Shown here one piece after another: positions 1 to 11,214 of a stretch of DNA of 64,000 nucleotides (positions are counted from its first letter, which is position 1; each line of letters begins with the position of its first letter). A program made the translations under genes and the position numbers. Origin of the DNA: Fragilaria crotonensis (Eukaryota > Bacillariophyta > Fragilariophyceae > Fragilariales > Fragilariaceae). The stretch lies in assembly GCA_022925895.1 (NCBI GenBank), contig JAKSYS010000007.1, positions 1 to 64,000 of the forward strand, written 5' to 3'. Under the pieces are notes generated by a model. The model had not been told where the DNA came from. It made no database searches and saw only the letters and a program-made list of their open reading frames with translations.

Positions 1-480
1 TACATGGGTATGATTAAACTGGCTACTGTTTTGCAACGAGTACTGTACTGTATATCAGCATGTCTATGCATACGGCGGTTCGATGGCCTCCAGCAGTAGC
101 AGCTATCTATCACACGAACGTTCACCACGTGCACGCAAACTCACTACCGTAGATGATATGACGTACGACGAGCACAGTGTAAATCCGTCGTGTTGTCAAC
201 TAATCGATCACAAATACTGAAAATCATCGAACACTTATTCTGAGTCGAGTTTCGACACATGGGGTCGACAGTGGTGGATGCTGGCATTGCCTCTCTGTCA
301 TGCCTTCCAAAATGGCATTTGCTTTGACAGAAGCCTCCGTTTAACGAAAAGTCGCACTCGATGTGTAGTCCGAATCAACGAAAACATCAAACGGAAGACC
401 ATGTCCAACGTAGTCTCGAATTTGATCGCGTGCAACCTTGTGAAACGTGACATCGTAGCCGATTCATCCAATGAATGGCC
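1..480. other. Intergenic stretch, no gene recognised
   Basis: I see no convincing gene here. An open frame on the plus strand starts near 278 and runs into the duplicated block, but the part before about 480 has no counterpart beside copy B. The stretch has ordinary composition and no clear repeat. Confidence 0.4.
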
Positions 481-921
481 TACAGATGCCCCATCGTGGG
501 CACTAAGTGGTTGGGAGACGCCGCCCACATCAGATGGCAGCGATCCTCCAGACCAGGGCTCCTGCAAAACAGGAACCAACCATCAGAACAAATTCTCCGT
601 CACGAACGATTCGCCGACATGGGAATTGGTCCTTGCAAAGACGTTGCCAGATGACGGTACTTCTTCTGTCTCTCCAGAATCAGCAATCTTGGCTCCTCGC
701 GGAGGGTGCGATAATCTGTGCGACGATACACAACGGTATTCCGATACTTGTGAGTTCACCGTGTTGGGCAATGCCAAGTGGTTGATAATTCGGACTGAGG
801 ATCAGCGCTGGATCTTCGAACCATCGCTGTTGTGACAATCCCTAAAACAGATGAAGACGTTCCAACACCAAGTAGTCAGTGCACCGGCAATGTGAATGCA
901 CGCACCTCCAACCCAAAGGTG

Positions 922-3900
922 TTACTTTTCAGCCGATTCCACAGATTCGCTACCATCATTTTCAATCACCATCTCTTCCAAATAGTCACTCTCATTTTGC
1001 TCATCTTGGTCCACACGTTTCAACAGCTGATGGTACTGTTCGGCACACGGTAGAAACTTGATGGCGTATGGACTCCTCCTTCATCAGAGACACGACAGTC
1101 CGCTGCCGATCGGCGCTCAAGAATCGCGTGCAAAAGGCAAGACATGACAAGGCATCTCCAGGCCCGAAATCGTTCCGGTACACATCGCACACTTTGGAAT
1201 CAGAATTACGCGCCTTGCGTCATCAATGACAAGGTGACGTTGGATGAACTTTGTACTTGCGGCCTGTAGTTGAGACTCAAGACGATCAGACCTGAGGACC
1301 GGGATGGCTTGGGAGAAAGAAGAACCGCCGGTGTTCAGCATAAAGATGATTCTCGGATCTGTGTAGGTTAATGCGTAGATACTGTAGGCAGAAGACTTGC
1401 GAGGAATGTCGATGTAAGGATGCTTCGGCGAGACAGGCTTGGACATGTTTCCACGAAGAACACAGTGGTAAAGTTCGGCCAATGAAAAACGTCGCCTCCG
1501 ATTTCATAACAAGAGGTACGAAAAAATGCCCAACCGACTTCTTGTAGAGGCCATTAATCGTCAGCAAAAGAGCGTGTTGGAGGAGACAGTGATAAATATT
1601 AGCAAAGATGCACAATGCTGATGGTTGTGAAAGATCCAAGCGATCGAGTTGTATTGATCGTAGTTGACTCGTCATGTCAAGAAACGCAGAGAAGGAAGCA
1701 GGGTCTGATTCGATTGTATCGAATGTTGTCGAAAGGGCGAATGCAAGCAACTTGTTGACGAAGGACTCGATTCGTTGCGTTTCAAAATCCTCCTCGTCAT
1801 CTGAGGACGCCAGCGTCTCGATATCAAAGGTCATTCGCCGCCCGTTCATCACTGACCGGTGCATTGACTTGGAACCAGAAGGTATCTTGGACCATTTTTG
1901 GTTTCCAGTTGATGCCGCTGCTTCAACAGAGTCCTGAAAGCCCTGCCAGAAGCGAGCTTTCCACATATCGTTGTCGGCATCTATGCTCTCTTGGCGGAGG
2001 CCTTTCTGAGCCATGATTCTCAAACAAAATTCATCTCTCGACTCCTCGCCAGGAAATGCCAGATAATAGCACTGCCACGCAGTTTCAATTACAACAACCG
2101 GATATCCTGGCAAGGGAGACAACTCATTCAGATCCAAGGTCGAACCAAACTAATGTCAAAGTAAGAGAGCTGCAGCGATGGAAGTTTCGACCCCGGCGTA
2201 AACAATACGACTTTCTTTTTCACACAAGCCACTCTTCTCGCCAGTGACTCTCCCAAAGACACCTAGCTACAAGCGAGGCAAACAATCGCTTCTGGTCGTC
2301 TGGGGTACAACTCCGACCTGGTAAGCGCCGCCCTGTAGAAACGACATGTCTAGCTCGGTGGTCTGGAGGAATTGAGCCTGTGCGATGGCTTCAGAGTATT
2401 TTCCCATCTGCGAAGAAGGCGCGGCGCGAAATCCGATTGAGGGCGCGGGACGTTGTTCGTAACGACTGCTCGGACGGCGACAGTAGCCCGGCGAGTGAGG
2501 TTGGGTGAGTTCTCCAAATGGCCGAATTCCTCTTCTCGAAACGCTTGACTGTGCGATTCACCGCCAAAAATTCGTTTTCCTTTCTGCGCTTGCTTGTTTT
2601 ACTCCAGGTGTGACTTTCGGCGCCTTCGGGTCTCAGGACGGCGGTTTCTTTGAATGTTGAATGGCAGTCGCTGTCCGCGAAACTGGAGCGATGATCGCCT
2701 TTCCAGCAGTAACTCCAACCTTTTCCCTTGCTTGACAACCTGCTTTCCAGTTTTGGCCGTGCTTGTGGCCACTGATCTGGCGAATTGGTCAAAATTTACT
2801 GTCTTCGCGATCTGATCCATGATTTTCCGCCCCTTGGTCCTGGGCGTTCTTTCCGCTTGATCAAAGTCAATCTCATCTTCAGTCAGCTGCTCGCCATCGT
2901 CATCAGTCATTGACGGCATGTTTTCAAGAGATTCTTGTCGTTGGGTAACTGGATCATCTGCCTCCGACGGAACTCTGCGAGGGGTGATTGACCCGTTGCA
3001 TCAAGGCTCATAAGGATCTCTCTAGGTTCAAGTCGTTCGATTACAGGGGGTCGAATTTTGTTGTTGCGCGACTCTACCCCGCTGATTCTTCGATCCCTAA
3101 CAGGTTTGGGTGATGTCCTCCACTTGGAGTTACCAAGTCCAGATCGAATGATATCAGCCAGTGTCCTTCCACTTCGAAGTCGACAGAACGAAGATGATTT
3201 CTTTCTTCCTTCCGCGTCATCGTCTTCGCTGTCTACAATAACTCTCACAACGTACACCAGCTTGCGGCGGCGTTCTGTTCGATCAAGCATCTCGATCCAT
3301 ACAGGGACATCGAGGTTACAATTCAAGGTTGTCAAACGTAAGCCATTCTGGGCTTCAACCATGTCGACATTTTCGAAAGAAAAAGAACCCTCTCTTTCAA
3401 ACTTGGGGTCGCCAACCTCGCTGACTGCCGCTGGAAGTTGAGCAAAGAGTATAGGCTTCATCCACTTGCCGCCATTCCCTTCAGTGCCGTCTCCCAAAAC
3501 GACTTCGTCGTCCTCTTCGTCCCTCCTGTTTGCAGAGTCGTACAAACCAAGCATGCGGCCGCCATACATCGCAGACTCTTGAGTCCTTACGCCTACGTGG
3601 AAACCATTCCATCGTTTGTGTTGCAAGCCGAACGTCCCTCAATTGTGATGTAGGAGCTTTGGTTCTCTTGAATAAAGTTGTCAGTATCGGGGATGTGAAC
3701 GCTGAAAAATCCGTTGTTCTTCGGTTCAGCATTAACCCATTTCAGCCACCACCCCCTATGAATCGACAAGTACTTGTACTCAGTTGAGTCACCGGCACCC
3801 TGCACGACGAGCTTCACCTTCACTGTATCTCCTGATCGTATTAGCAACGATCTATCTGTCACACTCGTTTTCTTCGATGTCGCTTTCTCCAAAACAACAA

Positions 3901-6099
3901 CTGCTGACGCGCTTTCTTGAACAACAGTGAAACCTCCACCGTTACATACGAAACCGTCGATACCCTGATCCGGAGACGAAACTTCCAAGATAACTGGATC
4001 GCCACTGCGAAGATAGAGTCCTCCTCCGAGTTCTGCAATGGTTTGCTCCTCCAAATAGGAGTCTTCATCGACTGATTCATTGTCCTCTAACAACGGATTT
4101 TGATCTCTGAAAATGGATGTCGCAGTTAGTTGACTATTGGCTTCCATCCATGCTTTGGCGGCAGCGCCAACTTCCATTTCTCGACTGTTCGAAATCTCAA
4201 GGTCAGTACAGACTTGCATGACACTTCGCAAATGCCGTTCTTGTCCAAAGGGCAACACGTAAAGGGTAAGGTGAATCGGCTGCGGACCCACCACGCTGGC
4301 TAACCCAAATGGCTTAATTCCTGGAAAGTTCAACGTTTTCCATTGGAGAAAATCAAAGTAACTGCTGTACATGGACATGGTATAGGTATCCTCCGTATTC
4401 CAATCTACAAAGCCCGTCTTGAGACGGCGCTTCAAGTGTTCTGGATCTTCCAGTAAATCTTGTCCCAGCGTCGGCGGGGTTTCACCGGGTTTGGTAACAA
4501 CAATGCGAGGGAAACCAGTTTCGACTCCAAATGCCATGTGGGGTTTCTCTTCCGTGCCTGACGACGATGACGACCCCGTGATCGAATAATCCACTGTGCC
4601 AGTACTCATTTTTTGGACAAAGGCCATGGCGACCCCCACAAAGGCACGTTGGAAGACTCCCATTTTGACAGGTTCTTCCAGTTCGCAAGCAAAGAAGACT
4701 CTGCCCTTGGGCTTTATTGGAATAAAAAAACGTAATGTAGTGGTCGAGGAAATGAACGATAACGGCAGGGTGAGCAGATGCACAAATACAAGGGAGAGTT
4801 AAATCTTGGCATTGTTGGTGTTGAGAAAGTTGCAAACAAGCGTACCTTTTCCTTCAATTTGAATTGCCATTGAAATTCAAACCTGCGTTGTTTTTGTGCA
4901 AAATAAGAGGCATAGAGTTGTTGCTGTGAATGACCCGGTGCTGGTCCCCTTGCAGCAGCGTCTTCTAATGGATGATCGACATCTGGTGTGCGTATCATTG
5001 ATAGCATTTGGCCCTTGAATAAGAAATTGTCCAAAACAAAAGTTTCTGTCGAGTTGGGAAAGAATCGCTGGCCATTCGAAGTGTTCATGATGAAGAGGTG
5101 CTCCAACGATGGATGAGGTTGGGGAAGAGAGGGATCTGGTACCAGCGCAGGCGTCTGGTTCTGACTACCACGATCGCCATCCATACCATCATCGTCATGG
5201 TCGTATTCATCAACGTCTACAAGGTGTGCACGCCGTTGGATGAGGGAAGGAGGAGAAGGGGGGATCTCCGTGGCAGATGATATTGACATTGACTCGACCA
5301 ACGCACGGTTATTGTTGTTGTTGTTGCGGAAGTGATTCCAGTATGACAGAAGCAAAATACTCCGACACGTGAGCCATGCCACGACAAGGTATTCTGCCAA
5401 GCGACGGACCACCGGAAAGGCACCTGGAGAGTGGACTCCACAAGAATATGCCAATACAAGTAATCCGATATGAATCAAGACACGCTCTATTGAGGCAATC
5501 ACATCTTTCTGGTTCGCATCCAAGGAGAGACCGAACGTATTTTTGCCAACGTTTTGTTGGCCTTCGTTCGAGTCATCATTGTCCTTGATTGGCATGCTTG
5601 TCATTGTCATTGGTTGATTCAAGCGATGATTGGTCGGATGAGAAGCTGAAGAGATACTGTAATCATTTTGGCTTTGTGGCAGCGATGTGGGATCATCGCC
5701 GTCCGAGTAACCACCTTCTCGTCGAAGACGATTGTGATGATTGTTGTTATTACCGGTGTCGATGTTGTTGCGTGAATCTCTAATTCCTTGTTCCTTTCGC
5801 ACTCGTAAACCACGACTAACAGCTCGCTTCCAATAGGGTCGACCAAGTAGAGATTTCCTTCCTTGTTGTTCCAGTTCCTGGTCTACTAGCGGTACTTCTA
5901 GGTCTCCTTCTATGGGTCGTTCCGGCTCCTGTTCTACCGGTAACACAAGTTCCGGCTCCTTATCCTGCTCCTGTTCTGGTGGAGACGCACGTAGCTGTTG
6001 CCTATTTTTCGGTATCGTTCGTGGTGATTGTGGCTGTTCTTGTTGGAGTAGTTGTCGTGTTTCATCATTGTGATGATTCGTTTTCAACGACAACGGCAT
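922..6099 (-). CDS. DUF547-domain protein, copy A (frame broken as sequenced)
   Basis: Large minus-strand gene. I chose the ATG at 6099 (Met-Pro-Leu-Ser-Leu), the first start shared with copy B; the longer open frame upstream is not conserved. Order: Gln/Glu-rich disordered N-terminus, hydrophobic membrane segment(s) around 5370-5500, an intron at 4712-4845 (GTACG donor, AAAG acceptor), a conserved central region with repeated LYLRSGD/LLIRSGD motifs that could be a beta-trefoil-like fold, a basic linker, a PH-like stretch, then a C-terminal DUF547 domain. The DUF547 features seen are AELYHCVLRGN, a DPRIIFMLNTG motif and a final YRNDF in copy B. The function of DUF547 is not established. The frame breaks several times at homopolymers (near 3635, 2985, 2730, 2600, 1500-1530 and 1190). 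Several of these are intact in copy B, so I regard this as one gene with sequencing or mutational indels. Stop at 922-924. Confidence 0.72.
4712..4845 (-). other. Intron of DUF547 gene copy A
   Basis: 134-nt GT-AG intron read on the minus strand. The matching intron in copy B is 15014-15105 (92 nt). The 42-nt length difference falls entirely inside the intron while both flanking exons stay aligned, which supports the splice sites. Confidence 0.7.
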
Positions 6100-6315
6100 G
6101 GTGAACAAGCAACGACGCTCTTTGGCGCTTGGGAAAGTGAGCGAAGGTCTTCCAGGGGTCCAGACGGGGCATACCGGAATTTGGTTACTATTTAGATATC
6201 TGTATACATGATTGATGTTTGAGCAGTTTTTGAGCAACCGGCAGAAGCATCTGTTACCGAAGTACTTTGCTACTACTCCAATATTCCACTGTACTGGAGT
6301 ATGAGGAGCTCTTGG

Positions 6316-6940
6316 TACTGTATACATGTTATTTTCTAAGAAAAATAGAAAATTTACTGTTATTTAAACATCTGAGTAAATTTTCAGACTAAATTACGTA
6401 AATGTGACGAAATTCGGTTGTCCTTAACGCCACGACATTGATATCGGTTATTCCGATTGAAGAGGCTGGCGTGAAACGACGAACTTAAGCATAAAATGGC
6501 ATCAATTTAGGTAAATCGTGATTTTCGTATGATAGCACGTAGACCCGGTATCGATTTATTCTCCCGTATAATGATCTAAAGTAATATTTTTATATTAAAA
6601 TCGTTGATCGGCGAATCCTTGTGGGATTCCCCATCTTTCCTGCTGTTTCGACCAGTGTCGACGAACGCTGCTTCATGGCTCTATCCGCCTGTTCTGAAGC
6701 TGTTCGGTGTTGCTGAGTAGACTGTTAAGCCTTGTCTAGGTCCGCTTAAGCTTTCAGTTCAGCGGATGAAAACGAAAGGGCGAGGGCAAATCCTGCGAAT
6801 GTGGGAGTGTGTTGCAATGAAAATGTAATCGGAGTATTCTGTAAGGCGCCGCCATATATGAATGTCCCGTCTTGCTTGTCGGCGCACCCGTATCTTTTGC
6901 TTTGACATCTGAACCCCGAATAGCTAGGCGTACTCCAGTG
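6316..6940. other. Intergenic, no gene recognised
   Basis: AT-rich spacer upstream of the copy A gene. No reading frame, repeat or RNA gene that I can support. Confidence 0.4.
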
Positions 6941-8167
6941 AGGGTGTGTTAGTCAGTAGTAAGCCTACCAGTAGGTTTTACTACTAAAGCAAACTTTACT
7001 TGGATAACTAACGCTCCACCTTATCCTTAGTAAGTGCAACTTACTAATGAACCTACTGACTTACTGTTGTGTTTTGTACTACTACCGGTACTACAAACAT
7101 GTAATGGTGACGTGAGAGGTTTCATTTCATCTATGTCCATTGGTTATTTATGTGAACAAATTGCTGAATCATGTAACAGATTGGATGGTGAAGATGAAAA
7201 TGTGAAAAATCAAATAGTTAGTTTAAATATATCCTGCATCAGAACTCATGGTGGGGAGGGATTGTGAAATTGCACAAACATCAATGGGTACTAGTATGCA
7301 TAAAAATGACCTAAGAGTGTCATTCCAATTAAGACACATTATCAAAGCCTATAAAGCCATTCTTTGCATCTCTAAGCCAGCCCTCAGATGTTGTTTCTAA
7401 TTAGGAATGCTGGTGCATCTAAAAGCAAGTGGGGTGGGGAGTGTCGATTGTTGCTCAAAAGATGATGGTTGCCAGGCATGTTTTATCTTAGTATGATGAA
7501 TAGAGTAAAGCCTCCTGCAAGAATGCAATGACAGTGCATATTCATGGTGGTGGGTTAAAGAATGAAGAATTTACATGGATTCTTTTCCAGCAGCAGAGGC
7601 CTTCACTGCTTGGCAGATGTATTCACAGTGTACATGCCACCAATTGCAGTACAACTTGACAGTTGGTGCCATCCCTCCTGCAGCAACAAATGACATGTCT
7701 ATGTTGGCTTACTGAAAGCTGTGGAAGGGGTTGCTGCTCAATGAATGACATGTGTACACATCACATGTAACCTCTCCACATTGCATAGCACCTTGAGAGA
7801 ATTGACATATTGGCATCATTCTTTCAGTATGGCCAGATGAATAGGAAGCCTCCAAACCTAACTGCAAAGCAGTGATGCTAAACAAACTTGACCACAAACT
7901 AGATTTGCACAAGTAGTTGGACTCCTTCTGACTCTTCAAAGAACCAAAGATTGTAAAATATACCTGTACTTGCATATGAAACAGCAATATAGAGAAAATC
8001 CAAGTTTATGACCCTATTCAAGAACAAAAATTTGTACCTGCGGCGGGCCTTACTTTAGTAGGTTATCCTACTAAACAAGTTGATTAGTTACTAACTTGTA
8101 GCTAACGTGGTCTTTATATATATCATATCTACGGATATACTGAAAATGCTAGTTACTAACACACCCT
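6941..8167. mobile_element. TIR-bounded element, class II-like, unidentified
   Basis: The left end reads AGGGTGTGTTAGT and the right end (8155-8167) is its exact inverse complement. Further inside, both ends carry related TAGTAGG/TTACTAA motifs. About 1.2 kb long. The interior has fragmented coding-like sequence, mainly on the minus strand around 7560-7990, but no transposase motif I recognise. I could not define a target-site duplication (flanks CAGTG and GACAC do not match cleanly). Probably a non-autonomous or decayed DNA transposon. Confidence 0.55.
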
Positions 8168-8707
8168 GACACAGTATATAAAGTGTACAAATATGCTTGT
8201 GATTTCTTATATCTTACTGTATATCATTCTGTAGTACATTGTACCAGCTGAATACTGTCCATGCAAACAAATATTGTTGTTTGCACTGCGTACTGCGTAC
8301 TGCGTACTGCGTACTGTACTGCGTACTGTATAGCGGCAACAATAACATTATACTGGAGAACGGACCGGACTGTACCACGGTACCAGGTAAACTGTAATTG
8401 TTGTTTGCACTGTACTGTATAGCGGCAAACATTAACATTATACTGGAGAACGGACCGGACTGTACCACGGTACCAGGGACATCCGGAACATCTCCTTATC
8501 CCTAACTATAGGTTGTTTATTGGGTTACGGGGTCGAGCTCTGGCAGTTATTTTGACGATTTGCTTCATTTGCTTAAGTTTTGTGCAGAGTATTGAAACTG
8601 GCGTACGAGCCTGCCCGCCACTGGAGTAAAAATTGATATGGAGAAGGCAACAAAAATCTCCTTATTGTTGCGACTTGGGACTTCGTAAAACTTATTGTTG
8701 AGACGTT
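8168..8707. other. Intergenic with a tandem duplication
   Basis: No gene. Contains the duplicated segment listed separately at 8270-8478. Confidence 0.4.
8270..8478. repeat. Direct duplication with TACTGCG microsatellite
   Basis: Two adjacent copies of a segment that begins TTGTTGTTTGCACTG and ends CCACGGTACCAGG (about 8270-8391 and 8399-8478). The first copy carries a run of five to six TACTGCG-type units at 8286-8330 that the second lacks. The second copy therefore looks like the shorter ancestral form, or a contracted one. Confidence 0.8.
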
Positions 8708-10114
8708 CATATTATCCGGATGAAATTTGTACTTTATTGTACTTTTGTACTTTCAAAAGTACAAAACCCGGAACTTAAACCCGGAAACCATGTACTTTTG
8801 TTTCCGGGTTTTGTACTTAAAAGTACAAAAAGACAATAACATTTTCAATAACATTGTCGATGTTAGGCGAACCCGGATTGTACTTTTTGTACTTTTTGCG
8901 AGATATGGGGTGTGCTGTGTGCTGTCGGTTTGAAGAATGAAATAGGCACTGTTATTTATCATGCGCCGGCACACTGCCCTACAATATCTACAACACAAAA
9001 AACTTTGCATCATGCCCATTTGATTTAGTGTCATTTAACCTTGTCTAATACATCTTCATTGCTTCTGTTGCCATTGTGCAATCGATGATTGTCAATTCGG
9101 TTTCGTCATCATTGCTGATGTCAGTCATTTTCATCGTTGCCGTCAAAGAATATTCAATGGATGATCATTATCATTTTAGTTTTTATTTTCGTTGTCATTC
9201 ATGGTCCTCTCGCTCATTCTGGACACAACATTGTTATGCCCTAGACTGCTTTTGATTGATTGTCATTTTGCATGATCAATTGATTGATCGACATTTTTAA
9301 AGATCAATTGATCGATAGTCGCTTTCGTTCGATCAATCAATCGATCGTTGTTTTTGTCGTCAATTTGTCTTTACCTTTGTTAATCGTTTATTTGCTTGTC
9401 TTTGTTTGCAAGGCACTGCCATGGTAGTCATTGTTGCCATCCTTGTATCAAGCATTGTTTCTTTTCAATATCCATTGTTGTTGAGTAGTATCCGTCCTCT
9501 ACACATTCAATTGATCAACATGGTGTTGCCCTTCTTCACAGGGATTGACTCCTTCTTCCTTGTTTCCAATCACTTCGTACAAAACTCAAGTACAAGTTTT
9601 GTGTGTACACTATACACTACTTCTTGCTTTCTATTTACATTCATGCATGAAGCTAAATATGTAGTTAGGATTCATTACCTAAAAAGTGTTGCCCTAAGTT
9701 TTAAATCCTTTTATACGTCTATGATTTATTGAATTGAAACTTATTTAGACTGTTATTGCTTAAGTAAGCCTCGTTTCCTTGACATGGTGTAGCTCATCTC
9801 TTGAACTTTAGCTAGGTTTGCAATCCGTCGGCGTGGAGTAAATATCCTTTACTTAGATTTTAATCAATTAAGTATTTGTAGTGTACCATTTCCGTGTAGA
9901 TTTCAACGACGTAAGTAAAACTCCTTCTGACTTAAGGGGATTTCGGATGGTGAACCCCAAAACGTCTTTCACAATGAAATTGCAAAAGTCACATTTCATA
10001 TATACTGCATCCGGTTGAGACCCATTGTACTTTGAAAGTACAATACAATGTACTTGTACTGGAGTACTTTGAAAGTACAAAGTACAAAAGTACAATTTTC
10101 ATCCGGATAATATG
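8708..10114. mobile_element. TIR element of 1.4 kb, non-coding
   Basis: The left end (CATATTATCCGGATGAAA, then GTACTTT repeats) is repeated as an inverse complement at 10097-10114. Both ends continue inward with nested GTACTTT/AAAGTAC palindromes, giving a long structured TIR of about 50-90 bases. The interior has no recognisable transposase. It includes a GATC-rich palindromic stretch around 9245-9350 built from GATCAATTGATC-like units. Likely a MITE-like or non-autonomous DNA element. Confidence 0.65.
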
Positions 10115-10740
10115 CACCTTACATAAGGAAGGATGAGGAAATTTGAGAATCTGCTTAAATCTCCTTTTTTCCTTCGTTGTACTGTACTGTAATATGGGAA
10201 CATCAAAACACCGTTACTACATTGTTGTGAAGTGTGTTACATAAAAACATTCTTGAAAAACATCTTATTTTACTATGACAAATAAGTGCTTTGTCGTTAT
10301 GGCGATATAAGGAAATATAAGGAGATTCGAGAAACTGCTTAAATCTCCTTTTTTTCCTTATGAATGAGAAGGAAGTACGTCAAATATATTTTTGAGATGA
10401 TGAAACAACTTCTCCCAGAGAAGGTGACAAGAATCGGCATGACTATCTACTATGCATAGCACCCTGAGAGCGTGCCGGTGCAAATCGGTTAGCGTGGCAC
10501 AGATGTATGATGGTAGTGCTTAAAAATATATTTGAGAAATAACGGTTAAAAAGTAGGCCACAACGAGATGAAGTGGAAATTCCGGATGTCCCAGTTAAGC
10601 TGTCCACTGGTACGAGTACGAAGGCCTTCACACGCAGTGCATTCATAGCAAAACCATTCACCGCGTGCAAGCATCCTCAACGACCACAAAGAATATCTGG
10701 TGTGTGTCATGTCAGCAGACGACAGTCAACGAATCGACCA
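10115..10740. other. Intergenic with a short direct repeat pair
   Basis: No gene supported. The motif CTGCTTAAATCTCCTTTTTT, preceded by a related GA-rich stretch, occurs twice (about 10126-10175 and 10310-10358), about 180 bases apart. Confidence 0.5.
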
Positions 10741-11214
10741 CACACGGATGCCCCATCGTGGGCATTAAGTGGTTGGGAGACACCACCAACATCAGCTGGC
10801 AGCGATCCTCCAGACCTTGGCTCCTGCCAAACGGGAACGAACCATCAAAACAAATTCTCCGTCACGAACGATTCGCCGACATGGAATTGGTCCTGCAAAG
10901 ACGTTGCCAGATGACGGTACTTCTGTATGTCCAGCATCAGTAATCTTGGCTTCGCGGAGGGTGCGATAATCTGTGCGACGATACAGAACGGTATTCCGAT
11001 ACGTGTGAGTTCACCGTATCGGGCGATGCTACGTGGTTGCTTATTCAGACTGAGGATCAGCGCTGGATCTTCCAACCATCCCTGTTGTGACAGAGACTTC
11101 CAGATCCGTTTCTATGCGATGTGAAGAACAATCTCTCAAACTGATGATGACGCTCCAACACCAAGTAGTCAGTGCACCGGCAATGTGAATGCATGCACCT
11201 CCAACCCAAACGTG

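Larger units (their letters stand above)
481..6315. repeat. Segmental duplication, copy A
   Basis: This block matches 10741-16790 almost base for base in the same orientation. The left boundary is where the sequences diverge, at about 480 and about 10740. The right boundary is near 6315 and 16790. Copies differ by substitutions, small in-frame indels (for example three bases near 1545) and many one-base indels in homopolymer runs. Copy A lacks the MITE present in copy B and has a longer intron in the DUF547 gene (134 versus 92 nt). The left 400-600 bases are duplicated but appear non-coding, because their differences ignore reading frame. Confidence 0.93.

Noticed and set aside
278-835. Plus-strand open frame of 185 codons with a counterpart in copy B
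   Set aside because: The two copies differ by indels that shift the frame, and the similar part is not kept in one frame, so it behaves as non-coding duplicated DNA.
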